DNA of 59,874 bases from Candidatus Saccharimonadota bacterium (GTDB lineage: Bacteria > Patescibacteriota > Saccharimonadia > Saccharimonadales > Saccharimonadaceae), in contig JAFZBS010000009.1 of NCBI GenBank assembly GCA_017561575.1, forward strand, positions 1 through 59,874, written 5' to 3'. Under the pieces are notes generated by a model. That model was not told the DNA's origin. It worked only from the letters and a program-made list of their open reading frames with translations, and ran no database searches. This document shows, in pieces, positions 24,457-32,482 of the stretch. A program made the position numbers and the translations under genes. Position 1 is the stretch's first letter, and each line of letters starts with the position of its first letter.

Positions 24457-25839
24457 ATGAGTATTTTTAGCCGCAAAAAAGAACCCGATACGAATGCCAG
24501 AGAGACTGCCAACAATCAACTTTCCGAGCTTGCTCTGTCAACTATTCACGACGGGGTTATTATTACTGGTGGTACTGGCATAATCCACTATGCCAACCCA
24601 GCGGCTGCTACAACATTAGGCTATACCACCCCAAGCAATATTATTAATCTTGATGCCTCACTACTTCTTAAAATCGAAAGTAAAGAAGGCCGCGAACTGC
24701 CAGAAAATGAGAATCTTTTGCTTCAATCCATCCGCACCGGTCAAGCGCTTGATAATTACAAAGTATGTCTAATTGTAGGTCAGGCAAAAAAGCGTATTCC
24801 GGTGGCATTTTCTGTTATCCCGGTCAAAAATTCAAGCAACAACCGCATTATTACTTTTCGTAACATTACCAAAGAACTTGCCGAGGAGGGCGAGCAGACT
24901 GAGTTTATTTCCACCGCCTCGCACGAAATGCGTACCCCGGTAGCCTCTATAGAAGGTTATCTTTCGCTAGCGCTTAACCCACAGACCGCTACTATCGATG
25001 AGCGTGCTCGCACTTATCTAGATTCCGCGCATGCGGCTTCTCAGCATCTGGGCAAACTATTTCGCGATTTGCTAGATGTTACGAAGCTCGACGATGGTCG
25101 TCTTCGCCCAACCTTCCAGCCAGTTGAAATGGTCGGACTTATTAAGCAAATTGTTGACCAATTTTTGCCCGCCATCAAAAAAGGCAATCTCACCTATCAA
25201 TTCGGTGCCTCCGAACCAAACGTTGGCACTTCTCGTCGGCTCGACCAAGTTATCTATGGTTTTGTGGATGTTAGCTTTATGCACGAAATAATGGACAACC
25301 TTATCGATAATGCAGTTAAATACACGCCAGCCGGCGGTTCGATATATGTAAATGTTTTAGGCGATGGCGACCGTGTTTTGATTAATGTTACCGATACTGG
25401 TATAGGCATTTCGGCAGACGACCTCACTCATATTTTTCAAAAGTTTTATCGCTCTGACAATTCCGATACTCGCACTATTGGTGGTACGGGCCTAGGGCTA
25501 TATCTAGTTAAACAACGAGTTGAAGCTATGGGCGGACGTGTTTGGGCAGAATCAGCCTTTGGCGAAGGCTCAACTTTTTATGTTTCTTTGCCCAGAATCA
25601 CAGGAGAAGAGTACGAAAAACGCATGATAGCGTATAATAATAGTATGGGTATGAATTTGAATCCTACAACTAAGCCCGCATCTTCGCCGCAGCTTCCCCA
25701 AGTGCAGGTTATGCAAGGTGCTCAGCCAGCCCAACCGCAGCCCGCGCAACCTCAACCAGCTCCTCAACCCGCCCCGAGCCCACAATTAAACCTTTCGCAA
25801 ACAACATCAAATAACATAAATGGAGGAACAAATCAATGA
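24457..25839 (+). CDS. Soluble PAS-type histidine kinase
   Basis: 460 residues without TM segments. A PAS domain is at about 24-135 (LSTIHDGVIITGGTGIIHYA). The HisKA motif FISTASHEMRTPVASIEGYL has the phospho-His at about residue 155. HATPase_c follows with N box DNLIDNAVKYTP, G1 DTGIGI and G2 GGTGLGLYLVKQ. The last 60 residues are a Gln/Pro/Ala tail. It would autophosphorylate in response to a cytosolic signal and pass phosphate to the next gene's product, whose ATG overlaps its stop (ATGA). The start is 7 nt after TAAAAT; leaderless. Confidence 0.93.
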   Translation: MSIFSRKKEPDTNARETANNQLSELALSTIHDGVIITGGTGIIHYANPAAATTLGYTTPSNIINLDASLLLKIESKEGRELPENENLLLQSIRTGQALDNYKVCLIVGQAKKRIPVAFSVIPVKNSSNNRIITFRNITKELAEEGEQTEFISTASHEMRTPVASIEGYLSLALNPQTATIDERARTYLDSAHAASQHLGKLFRDLLDVTKLDDGRLRPTFQPVEMVGLIKQIVDQFLPAIKKGNLTYQFGASEPNVGTSRRLDQVIYGFVDVSFMHEIMDNLIDNAVKYTPAGGSIYVNVLGDGDRVLINVTDTGIGISADDLTHIFQKFYRSDNSDTRTIGGTGLGLYLVKQRVEAMGGRVWAESAFGEGSTFYVSLPRITGEEYEKRMIAYNNSMGMNLNPTTKPASSPQLPQVQVMQGAQPAQPQPAQPQPAPQPAPSPQLNLSQTTSNNINGGTNQ

Positions 25840-26351
25840 AAATAATGGTAGTAGAAGATGATGCAGCGCTTCGCGAAATCTACAGCATACGTATTGCCGC
25901 CGAAAACTACGAAGTGGTATCCGCCGGCGACGGTGAGGAAGCTCTTGCCGTAGCGGTCCGCGAAAGACCAGACCTAATTTTATCCGATGTGATGATGCCA
26001 AAAATTTCCGGTTTTGATATGCTCGACATTTTGCGAAACACCCCGGAAACCGCAAAAATTAAAGTAGTTATGATGACGGCACTGTCGTCTGATGACCAAC
26101 GCGCTCGTGGTGAACGCCTCGGCGCAGATCGCTATTTAGTAAAATCACAAGTTGGCATTGAGGATGTCGTAAATGCTATACACGAAGTATTAGGTGATAA
26201 AGCAGCCGGACAGCCAGCACCGGCAGATGCCGCCCAACCTGCCGCAACTCCAGCCGCCCAACCTGCCGCCCAGCCCGCTACAGCCCCAGTCGCCCAGGCA
26301 CCAGTAGCTCAACCAGATCAAACAACCTATGGAACAAATCCGGCTCAATAA
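25836..26351 (+). CDS. Stand-alone response regulator with Ala/Pro/Gln tail
   Basis: 171 residues. A CheY-like receiver spans 1-120, with acidic pocket VVEDD, phospho-acceptor Asp in DLILSDVMMPK (about residue 51), Thr/Ala in VMMTALSS and Lys in YLVKSQ. No output domain follows; the last 48 residues are a PAAQPA-type low-complexity tail, like the tail of its kinase. It may act through protein contacts. Its 3' end overlaps rluB by 23 nt in a different frame, so the tail is partly constrained by that gene's start. Confidence 0.9.
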   Translation: MKIMVVEDDAALREIYSIRIAAENYEVVSAGDGEEALAVAVRERPDLILSDVMMPKISGFDMLDILRNTPETAKIKVVMMTALSSDDQRARGERLGADRYLVKSQVGIEDVVNAIHEVLGDKAAGQPAPADAAQPAATPAAQPAAQPATAPVAQAPVAQPDQTTYGTNPAQ

Positions 26352-27000
26352 ATTTCTGGCCGAACGTATCGGAGTTTCACGTCGCGAAGCCGATGATTTA
26401 ATTGTTGCTGGCAAGATAACTATAGATGGGAAAAGGGCTGTATTAGGCAGTAGGATTGACAAAAACAGCAAAGTGTGCTATAATGAAAAAATAGTCCCAT
26501 TTGAGGCAAAACACTTATATCTTGCTATGAACAAACCGGCCGGTTATGTCTGTTCACGTCGCGCTCAGGGGGCAGCGCCCACATTATATGATTTACTCCC
26601 AGAGAAATACAAGGCCCTAAAAACCGTCGGCCGCCTCGACAAAGATAGCTCCGGTTTAATTCTTTTGACAAACGACGGTGATTTCGCTTTCACGATGACC
26701 CACCCAAAGTTCCGCAAAGAAAAAGTTTACGAAGTGGAATTAAACCGCTCACTTGAGCCGCTGCATCAGCAAATGATTTCGGACTTCGGAATTATGCTTG
26801 ATGATGGCCTCTCAAAATTTACAGTCATCAAAAACCAATCAAATAATTATACTGTCATCTTGAGCGAAGGGCGCAATCGTCAAATCAGGCGGACTTTCGC
26901 CGCTCTCGGCTACCGCGTCACCAAGCTTCACCGTACCACATTTGGCAAATACGAGTTAAGTGGCCTCGAGCCCGGAAAGTGTGCTATAATAGAACCATGA
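26329..27000 (+). CDS. Pseudouridine synthase, RsuA/RluB family
   Basis: 223 residues. An N-terminal S4 RNA-binding domain (IRLNKFLAERIGVSRREADDL) precedes the catalytic domain, with the family motif GRLDKDSSGLILLTNDGDFA holding the catalytic Asp and LSEGRNRQIRRTFAALGYRV near the C-terminus. It converts U to pseudouridine in rRNA (16S or 23S; the target cannot be decided from the sequence). It is joined by overlaps to the genes on both sides. Confidence 0.92.
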   Translation: MEQIRLNKFLAERIGVSRREADDLIVAGKITIDGKRAVLGSRIDKNSKVCYNEKIVPFEAKHLYLAMNKPAGYVCSRRAQGAAPTLYDLLPEKYKALKTVGRLDKDSSGLILLTNDGDFAFTMTHPKFRKEKVYEVELNRSLEPLHQQMISDFGIMLDDGLSKFTVIKNQSNNYTVILSEGRNRQIRRTFAALGYRVTKLHRTTFGKYELSGLEPGKCAIIEP

Positions 27001-28226
27001 GCACTATTCTAGGGCTAGATATTGGTACCGAATTTGTCAAAGCTGTTTTAGCCAAACCAGACGGCAAAGGCAATCTGGAGATTTTGGCTGCATGTAAAGC
27101 TCGTCAAAAAGAAGGCAGTATGCACGCCGGCGCCATTTCTGATATTACTGCTGTCATTTCCACCTGCGAAGAAGCACTGGTTAAGGTTGAGGATGTTACT
27201 GGCGAACGCGCCACGAGGACCGTCGTTGGGGTAGCAGGCGAATTAATTAAAGGCAACACCACATCTGTCAAATATTCCCGCAAAGATTCAAATCTGCCAA
27301 TCTCCGAGGCCGAAATGGAAGAAATCATCAAAAAAGTTCAAGAAAAAGCCGGGGAAGTCGCCAAAAAAGCCGTTGCCATTGAAACGGATAACAAAAATAT
27401 CGATGTCCGCCTGATTAACTCAGCCATCGTTTCCTTGACCATTGACGGTTACAAAGTTAGCAATCCGGTCGGATTTAAAGGCACAGAAGTGTCGATGTTG
27501 GTTTATACCGCTTTTGCCCCCATGATTCATATCGCCGCCATCGAAAAAGTCTGCGCCGAGCTCGATCTCGACCTCATTACTGTAGCAGTTGAACCATTTG
27601 CTATTTGCCGAGCGTGTCTTGGTGACGATTTGGATTCAAATTTTTCCGGTATTATTATGGATATTGGTGGCGGCACTACCGATATTGCGGTCGTGGATGA
27701 TGGCGGTGTAGAATGCACCAAAATGTTTTCCATCGGTGGCCGTAGCTTTACCCACCAAATCGCCGAACAAGTGGGCGTAGATTTTGAAACAGCCGAAAAG
27801 TACAAACTCGAATATGATGCTGGCACACTCGACGACCACTTAAAAGCCAAAGTCGAAACGGCAATTTCTCGCAACCTAAGTGTTTGGCTGACCGGTGTAG
27901 AGGTTGCCCTCGAAGATTATGAATCTGGGTCGCTACCACGCAATGTCCTACTTTGTGGTGGTGGCGCTGGTTTGTCACTACTACAAGAAAAGCTCGCTCT
28001 TTCAGACTGGTATACTCGTCTGCCGTTCTCGCGTCGTCCGATTATTAACTTAGTAGATATCGACTCTCTGCCAAATCTCACCATCAAAGACGAAAAACTC
28101 GCCACTAGTCTCGACTATTCTTTTGCCACCGCACTAGGTTTAATCAGGGTCGGTACAGATACACTTGAGGCTTCGCCAGAGAGTAATGGGCTCAAATCCA
28201 AGATTGATAAAATTCTCCAAAACTAA
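26997..28226 (+). CDS. FtsA/PilM-like actin-fold ATPase
   Basis: About 409 residues starting at MSTILGLDIGTEFVKAV. This ATG overlaps the rluB stop and lies 6 nt after a TATAAT box (26985-26990); an upstream in-frame ATG at 26979 is less likely. Actin-fold motifs: PHOSPHATE1 GLDIGTEFVK, PHOSPHATE2 GIIMDIGGGTTDIAVV and ADENOSINE-like VLLCGGGAGLSLL. An SHS2/1C-type segment lies between residues 90 and 195. Both FtsA (division) and PilM (type IV pili) have this layout. There is no C-terminal amphipathic FtsA helix that I can recognise and no ftsZ or pilN next door, so the choice is open. Confidence 0.82.
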   Translation: MSTILGLDIGTEFVKAVLAKPDGKGNLEILAACKARQKEGSMHAGAISDITAVISTCEEALVKVEDVTGERATRTVVGVAGELIKGNTTSVKYSRKDSNLPISEAEMEEIIKKVQEKAGEVAKKAVAIETDNKNIDVRLINSAIVSLTIDGYKVSNPVGFKGTEVSMLVYTAFAPMIHIAAIEKVCAELDLDLITVAVEPFAICRACLGDDLDSNFSGIIMDIGGGTTDIAVVDDGGVECTKMFSIGGRSFTHQIAEQVGVDFETAEKYKLEYDAGTLDDHLKAKVETAISRNLSVWLTGVEVALEDYESGSLPRNVLLCGGGAGLSLLQEKLALSDWYTRLPFSRRPIINLVDIDSLPNLTIKDEKLATSLDYSFATALGLIRVGTDTLEASPESNGLKSKIDKILQN

Positions 28227-28245
28227 AACTTCTTACCAAACAAAA

Positions 28246-28270
28246 AAACCGCCCTCTTAAAGGGCGGTTT
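28246..28270. terminator. Bidirectional terminator
   Basis: AAACCGCCCT-CTTA-AGGGCGGTTT with T runs on both sides. It ends the FtsA/PilM-like gene (+) and the small TM-protein gene (-). Confidence 0.85.
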
Positions 28271-28277
28271 TATTAAG

Positions 28278-28478
28278 TTAAACAATCACCATTGCGACAT
28301 CTGCACAAAGTAGAAGCGCGGCAATCATACTCATGATTGTCACGATGTAGACATGCATCTTTTCTCTAGCGTCAATTTGCTTACAAGCGCAAGCCTTAGT
28401 GCGCGTTGTTTTCCTTGCTTGTTGACCTTGTTTTTTTGCCGCAGTTTTGGTTGCTTGTTTCTTTTTTGCTTGAGGCAT
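28278..28478 (-). CDS. 66-residue protein: lysine-rich N-terminus and C-terminal TM helix
   Basis: Residues 1-30 are Lys/Ala/Thr/Gln-rich and resemble histone-like or ribosome-binding tails (KKKQATKTAAKKQGQQARKT). CACK follows, and a hydrophobic helix fills 43-66 (VYIVTIMSMIAALLLCADVA). The shape is a tail-anchored protein with a basic cytosolic arm that could bind nucleic acid or anionic lipid (inference). AAGGA precedes the ATG. Confidence that it is a gene rests on the SD site and the terminator shared at its end. Confidence 0.65.
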   Translation of the reverse strand: MPQAKKKQATKTAAKKQGQQARKTTRTKACACKQIDAREKMHVYIVTIMSMIAALLLCADVAMVIV

Positions 28479-28535
28479 ATTATTATATCCTTTTTATAAT
28501 TCTTATGCCTATTATATCAAGGTATTAGGCGCCAG

Positions 28536-30524
28536 TCAAGACTCTTCTTTTGTTAATACAGCTTTAATTCTGCGTACACCTGCCGAACTCGACTCTTCCT
28601 TGGTAATCTTAAAATGACCAAGCACGCCAGTGTGCTCAACGTGTGGACCACCACAGACTTCGCGCGAAATCGGTTTCTCAAAATCACCAATTGTATAAAC
28701 CTTCAAAACATCGGGATATTTGTCCCAAAATTCACCGTGCGCCTTCAAAGTATCGCGTGCATATTTTTTGTCGTACTCGTCAAACACGACTGGGAGATCG
28801 GCGTCAATCCATTCATTTACTTGGTCCTCCACGGCCTTTAATTCTTCTGGCGTCAATTTATGGTCGCAGTTAAAATCAAAACGTACGCGGTCCGCTGTGA
28901 TATTAGAACCTTTTTGTGCAATGTTTTTATTAATGTGATTTTGTAGGGCTGCAAGTAGTAAATGGCAAGCCGTGTGGTATTTTACGGTTTGCTCACCATG
29001 GTCTTCGAGACCGCCTTTAAACATACCTTTCGATGCGGTTTGCGAACGTTCACGCTGCTCTTTAAGAGCTTTTTCAAATTCCGCTTGATAATCCTTTGAA
29101 AGTTCAATACCTTGATGGTAGCATTCTTCAACCGAAAGTTCCAAAGGAAAACCATACGTATCCTGAAGCTTGAACAAATCGTAACCTGTGAGGGTGGTAC
29201 ATGTATCCAATTCCGGGGGATTCCGGAGCGCGGCAGCGCGAGGATTAGCGCGCGAGCCCCGTGGCGACGGGAGCGAGCGACGCGACCCCGGGATGGATAC
29301 ATGTGCCACCCGCCTGAGCTCCTTTAATCCTTTATTCAAAGTCTTGCGAAAAGCCACCTCTTCCTTGAGTAATGTTTCGAGTGCCACCTCGCGGTGTGTC
29401 AAAATCGAATCCGGAAGTCCAGCATAATTATCAGCCACAATCGGCACGATTTCCGACAAGAAATTGGTTGAAATGCCAAGGTCAAGTGCACGCAAAATCG
29501 CGCGGCGCACTAATCTTCTCATGGCGTAACCTTGGGTTTTATTAGACGGCACCAAGCCCTGAGCAGCTAACAAATATGCACCGCGAATGTGGTCAGCAAT
29601 CACTCTCATCTCGTCGGTATTGTTATCGTAAGATTTCCCTGATATTTCCTCAAGTTTATCAATAATCGGTTTCATGAGAGAAATCTTAAATACGTCAAAC
29701 GACCCAATCGAAGCCGCCGTAATGCGCTCAAGCCCGCCACCAAAATCCACATTTTTGTGTTCTAGCTCTTCAAAAGTCCCATCTGGCAAGCGACGATATT
29801 GCATGAAGACTTGGTTGCCAATTTCCATAAATCTAGCCCCATCCGAAGCCGGATGCGACAAACCATATTTTTCTACATCCTGCTTGTCTTCACCAAAATC
29901 ATAAAACACTTCCGAGTCTGGACCACACGGGTCACCAATCGGCGTAGATTCACATCCGCCCCCACGGCTCCACCAGTTTTCATGGTCGTCATAGAAGAAA
30001 ATTCGCTCGCCTTCCTTAATTCCCCGTTTGTCACCATTTTCGGCCGAGCCAATCTCGGCAATTTTTGCCTCAATCCCAGCCTTTTTAAAGACCTCCTGCC
30101 AAATCTTTGCCGCCTCAGTATCCTTTGGAATACCATATTTTTCGTTACCAATAAAACATGTCACGTAGATTTTTTGCGGGTCTAACCCAATTTCTTTAGT
30201 CAAAAACTCGAAGAAGTTGTGGATTTGCTCTTTCTTGAAGTAATCGCCAAGCGACCAGTTGCCCAGCATCTCAAAAACCGTCGTATGACGCGGGTCGCCG
30301 ATATCCTCGATGTCTTGCAATCTCATCGAGGGTTGCGAGTCGCACAACCTTTTACCGTCCTTATGTGGTTCACCAAGAAGATAAGGCAAAAGTGGCTGCA
30401 TCCCAGAGCCGGTAAATAAAGTGGTCGGGTCGCCCTCTAGAACCAAAGGGGCCGGCGCAATAACTTTGTGTCCTTTTTTAACTTGAAAATCTAAAAATTT
30501 TTGGCGTACTTCGTTTGCATTCAT
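28536..30524 (-). CDS. alaS: Alanyl-tRNA synthetase lacking the C-Ala domain, with palindromic insertion
   Basis: 662 residues against about 870 in most bacteria. Class II core: motif 1/2 region (LFTGSGMQPLLPYLLGEPH, RHTTVFEMLGNWSLGDYFK) and motif 3 GGGLERITAA. The editing domain is present (HTACHLLLAAL; CGGPHVEHTG with Cys/His zinc-type ligands). The protein ends right after it (VRRIKAVL…), so the C-terminal DHHA1/C-Ala dimerisation domain is missing. An Arg/Ser/Pro-rich stretch after HVSIP comes from the element at 29192-29311. The ATG is 7 nt after TATAAT; leaderless. Confidence 0.95.
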   Translation of the reverse strand: MNANEVRQKFLDFQVKKGHKVIAPAPLVLEGDPTTLFTGSGMQPLLPYLLGEPHKDGKRLCDSQPSMRLQDIEDIGDPRHTTVFEMLGNWSLGDYFKKEQIHNFFEFLTKEIGLDPQKIYVTCFIGNEKYGIPKDTEAAKIWQEVFKKAGIEAKIAEIGSAENGDKRGIKEGERIFFYDDHENWWSRGGGCESTPIGDPCGPDSEVFYDFGEDKQDVEKYGLSHPASDGARFMEIGNQVFMQYRRLPDGTFEELEHKNVDFGGGLERITAASIGSFDVFKISLMKPIIDKLEEISGKSYDNNTDEMRVIADHIRGAYLLAAQGLVPSNKTQGYAMRRLVRRAILRALDLGISTNFLSEIVPIVADNYAGLPDSILTHREVALETLLKEEVAFRKTLNKGLKELRRVAHVSIPGSRRSLPSPRGSRANPRAAALRNPPELDTCTTLTGYDLFKLQDTYGFPLELSVEECYHQGIELSKDYQAEFEKALKEQRERSQTASKGMFKGGLEDHGEQTVKYHTACHLLLAALQNHINKNIAQKGSNITADRVRFDFNCDHKLTPEELKAVEDQVNEWIDADLPVVFDEYDKKYARDTLKAHGEFWDKYPDVLKVYTIGDFEKPISREVCGGPHVEHTGVLGHFKITKEESSSAGVRRIKAVLTKEES
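29192..29311 (-). repeat. In-frame G+C-rich palindromic element in alaS
   Basis: Arms: GGGTGGTACATGTATCCA (29192) against its inverse ending at 29311, one T/C difference in 18, then CCGGGGG/CCCCGGG and the core GGAGCGCGGCAGCGCGAG. The core is antisense to the gene, giving GSRRSLPSPRGSRANP in the protein. The outer part of the apical hairpin does not pair well here, although CCCCG/CGGG does. Confidence 0.9.
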
Positions 30525-30566
30525 AGAGATAATTATAGCATATTTTTGTCAAATCATCCCAAAAAT

Positions 30567-30595
30567 TTAGGGCGCCCCGCCTTGGGGCGCCCTAA
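30567..30595 (-). terminator. Terminator with perfect 12-bp stem
   Basis: TTAGGGCGCCCC and GGGGCGCCCTAA flank a 5-nt loop; the minus strand continues into AAATTTTTGG. It ends the gene whose stop is at 30615 and precedes alaS. Confidence 0.75.
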
Positions 30596-30614
30596 GGCTG
30601 TTTGTGGATTTTGT

Positions 30615-31598
30615 TTACCAGGGATTGTCCTCATTAATTTGACGTTCTTCGTCGTCGCGCCTCCGATAACCGCTCAGCTGACCGTCCAGCCAAATTTCCA
30701 GCGATTTGTCCAGCCTGGACCAATCAATCAAATTGCCCTCGGTGGCACAACCATCAGAAATCACAAAATCGATGTGCTCCAACTTCAGCAGCCTATTGAT
30801 TGTTTCGGCTCCGGGCCCGTCCCATCCGCGATATCTGCAGACAAAGTAGTTTTCTTCCTCTGCATAGTTTTCGACCCAGTCTTTGATTTGCTCCTCGGTG
30901 TCTTTCTCGCTACAGTTGTCATCGTAAGAAAACGGTGCGCCACCATAAATGACCGGGAAGCACCCAATATCGCGAATCGACTTAGCAACCAGCGATACGG
31001 TATTGGGCAGAGCGCTCCCCTCCGGGGCATGCTCGACCACCAAACAAACGCAAGGCATCGGTTTGCTGTCGACGCTCGAGATAAACAACGTTGGCTCAGG
31101 AAAGTTGGTGTCAGTCTTCAATGGGAAGACGGAGAGCAATCGATTTTGTTTAATCGGCAAATCCAGGATGTGTTTATGGGGATTGCCATCTTCTGCCGGT
31201 TCGGACACATTCACGAGTGGCACAGGCAAGAATTTTTTCGGGAAAAAGCTTTTTCTGTCAGGCAAAGCACCACAAAGAGTGGGATTTACATAACAATATG
31301 TATCCTCACATACGCTATAGGCGTGCTCGTCAAGACGGATTTTGCTGTAGAGCAACTTGATGTCCATGTTTTCGATCTGCTGAGTGTTGTAGAGATGGAA
31401 TTGCTTGATTGCCTCCGCGGGGTCCGAGGTGCCGACCAGGAAGCTTTGCCCCAACTGGTTTTCCACCAGGATGGTGTCCTTCAAGCCTTCGTACGGATTC
31501 TCAAGGTTGACGATTTCGTAACAATGGGTGATTTCTACAGTGAATGCTTTTTTGATGAGTTCCGCAAAGCAAGATTCAAAAGTTTTCTGCTCAGACAT
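30615..31598 (-). CDS. Hypothetical soluble protein
   Basis: About 327 residues starting at MSEQKTFESCFAEL, where GGAGG lies about 10 nt upstream; an in-frame ATG at 31667 overlaps the -10 box. No signal or TM. Several short Cys-containing segments (YSVCEDTYCYVNPTLCGALP) and a C-terminal half with CRYRGWDGPGAETINRLL and EHIDFVISDGCATEG are visible; I do not recognise a family. Minus-strand TTTTTGTGTTATAAT (box 31666-31671) gives a leader of about 60 nt. It has its own terminator, so it is probably monocistronic. Confidence 0.6.
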   Translation of the reverse strand: MSEQKTFESCFAELIKKAFTVEITHCYEIVNLENPYEGLKDTILVENQLGQSFLVGTSDPAEAIKQFHLYNTQQIENMDIKLLYSKIRLDEHAYSVCEDTYCYVNPTLCGALPDRKSFFPKKFLPVPLVNVSEPAEDGNPHKHILDLPIKQNRLLSVFPLKTDTNFPEPTLFISSVDSKPMPCVCLVVEHAPEGSALPNTVSLVAKSIRDIGCFPVIYGGAPFSYDDNCSEKDTEEQIKDWVENYAEEENYFVCRYRGWDGPGAETINRLLKLEHIDFVISDGCATEGNLIDWSRLDKSLEIWLDGQLSGYRRRDDEERQINEDNPW

Positions 31599-31716
31599 TT
31601 CTAATATCCTCCAATCCACAAAACTTAAATTACCTAAGAGCTGCCCATAACTCCTACTTGTCAACATTATAACACAAAAATATCTCTAGCAATGCTATTA
31701 TTGCAAGAGTATAAGC

Positions 31717-32430
31717 TTACTTAGCAAGAAGACTCTTCATTTCGGTCTTAAAAGCCTCTGGGTTTTTTGACATCTCGGTAAATTTGGCTAGCATTTTTTC
31801 AAACTCCGGGTTTTCAAAATACATCTTTTTAGCACTATAAGCCTGGTCGCCGGCAAATTTTTTGCAAATTTTTTTGTAAGTCCATTCAATTGACTCATCC
31901 TCGGTGCGGTCCGGGTGCAAAAACTGATTATAAGCGTATGCCCGAAGCATAATATCCTGATAATCCGTATCACGGTCTGCTGACGACACAATCCGCCCAT
32001 AAATTGTAAGCGGGTCTAGCTCATTTGACGCCCGGTGATCCATAATTGCGTCCGCCATCACCCGGAGCTGTTCACGCGAGAAATTCTCTGCCATAAAATC
32101 ATCATTTAACAAATAGCCCGCCGATACCAAGTGATGTAGTTTCTGATTCTTGTCGCGTCCGAGGTCATGAAAAGCCGCCACCACAAAACACATATCATAA
32201 TCAATCTTACGGTTTTTATTTGGTTTCAATTCTTTTGGTAAACCTTTAAAATCTTTCGGAGTGGTTTTAATCTTTCCTTCGTTAATTCGCTTCGCAAAAT
32301 CTAAACTTCGCCGAATCACATTCTTAATATGGTCTAGTCCGTGCCCATTATCACCGCCGTAGCGCGGAAAAATCTGCGCTTTAATATATTCCACCACCGC
32401 TGGATTAATCAAATTATAATTTTCCTCCAT
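31717..32430 (-). CDS. HD-domain phosphohydrolase
   Basis: About 237 residues starting at MEENYNLINPAVVEYI, 9 nt after a TATAAT-containing stretch. HD-superfamily metal ligands are visible: GHGLDHIKNV (H…H), VVAAFHDLGRDK (the HD pair, about residue 92), H in LHHLVSAG and D in SSADRDTDYQD. Such enzymes hydrolyse nucleotides or cyclic nucleotides; the substrate is unknown. Start at 32460 would add ten residues. Confidence 0.8.
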   Translation of the reverse strand: MEENYNLINPAVVEYIKAQIFPRYGGDNGHGLDHIKNVIRRSLDFAKRINEGKIKTTPKDFKGLPKELKPNKNRKIDYDMCFVVAAFHDLGRDKNQKLHHLVSAGYLLNDDFMAENFSREQLRVMADAIMDHRASNELDPLTIYGRIVSSADRDTDYQDIMLRAYAYNQFLHPDRTEDESIEWTYKKICKKFAGDQAYSAKKMYFENPEFEKMLAKFTEMSKNPEAFKTEMKSLLAK

Positions 32431-32482
32431 AATAAAACCATTATAACACGGTTCAATCAAAAATTATGATGCGAAAAGATAT

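Noticed and set aside
30501-31604. A 367-codon plus-strand ORF opposite the hypothetical gene at 30615-31598
   Set aside because: The minus-strand frame has a promoter, SD and terminator. The plus-strand ORF runs through that terminator, starts inside alaS and has no SD or recognisable domain.
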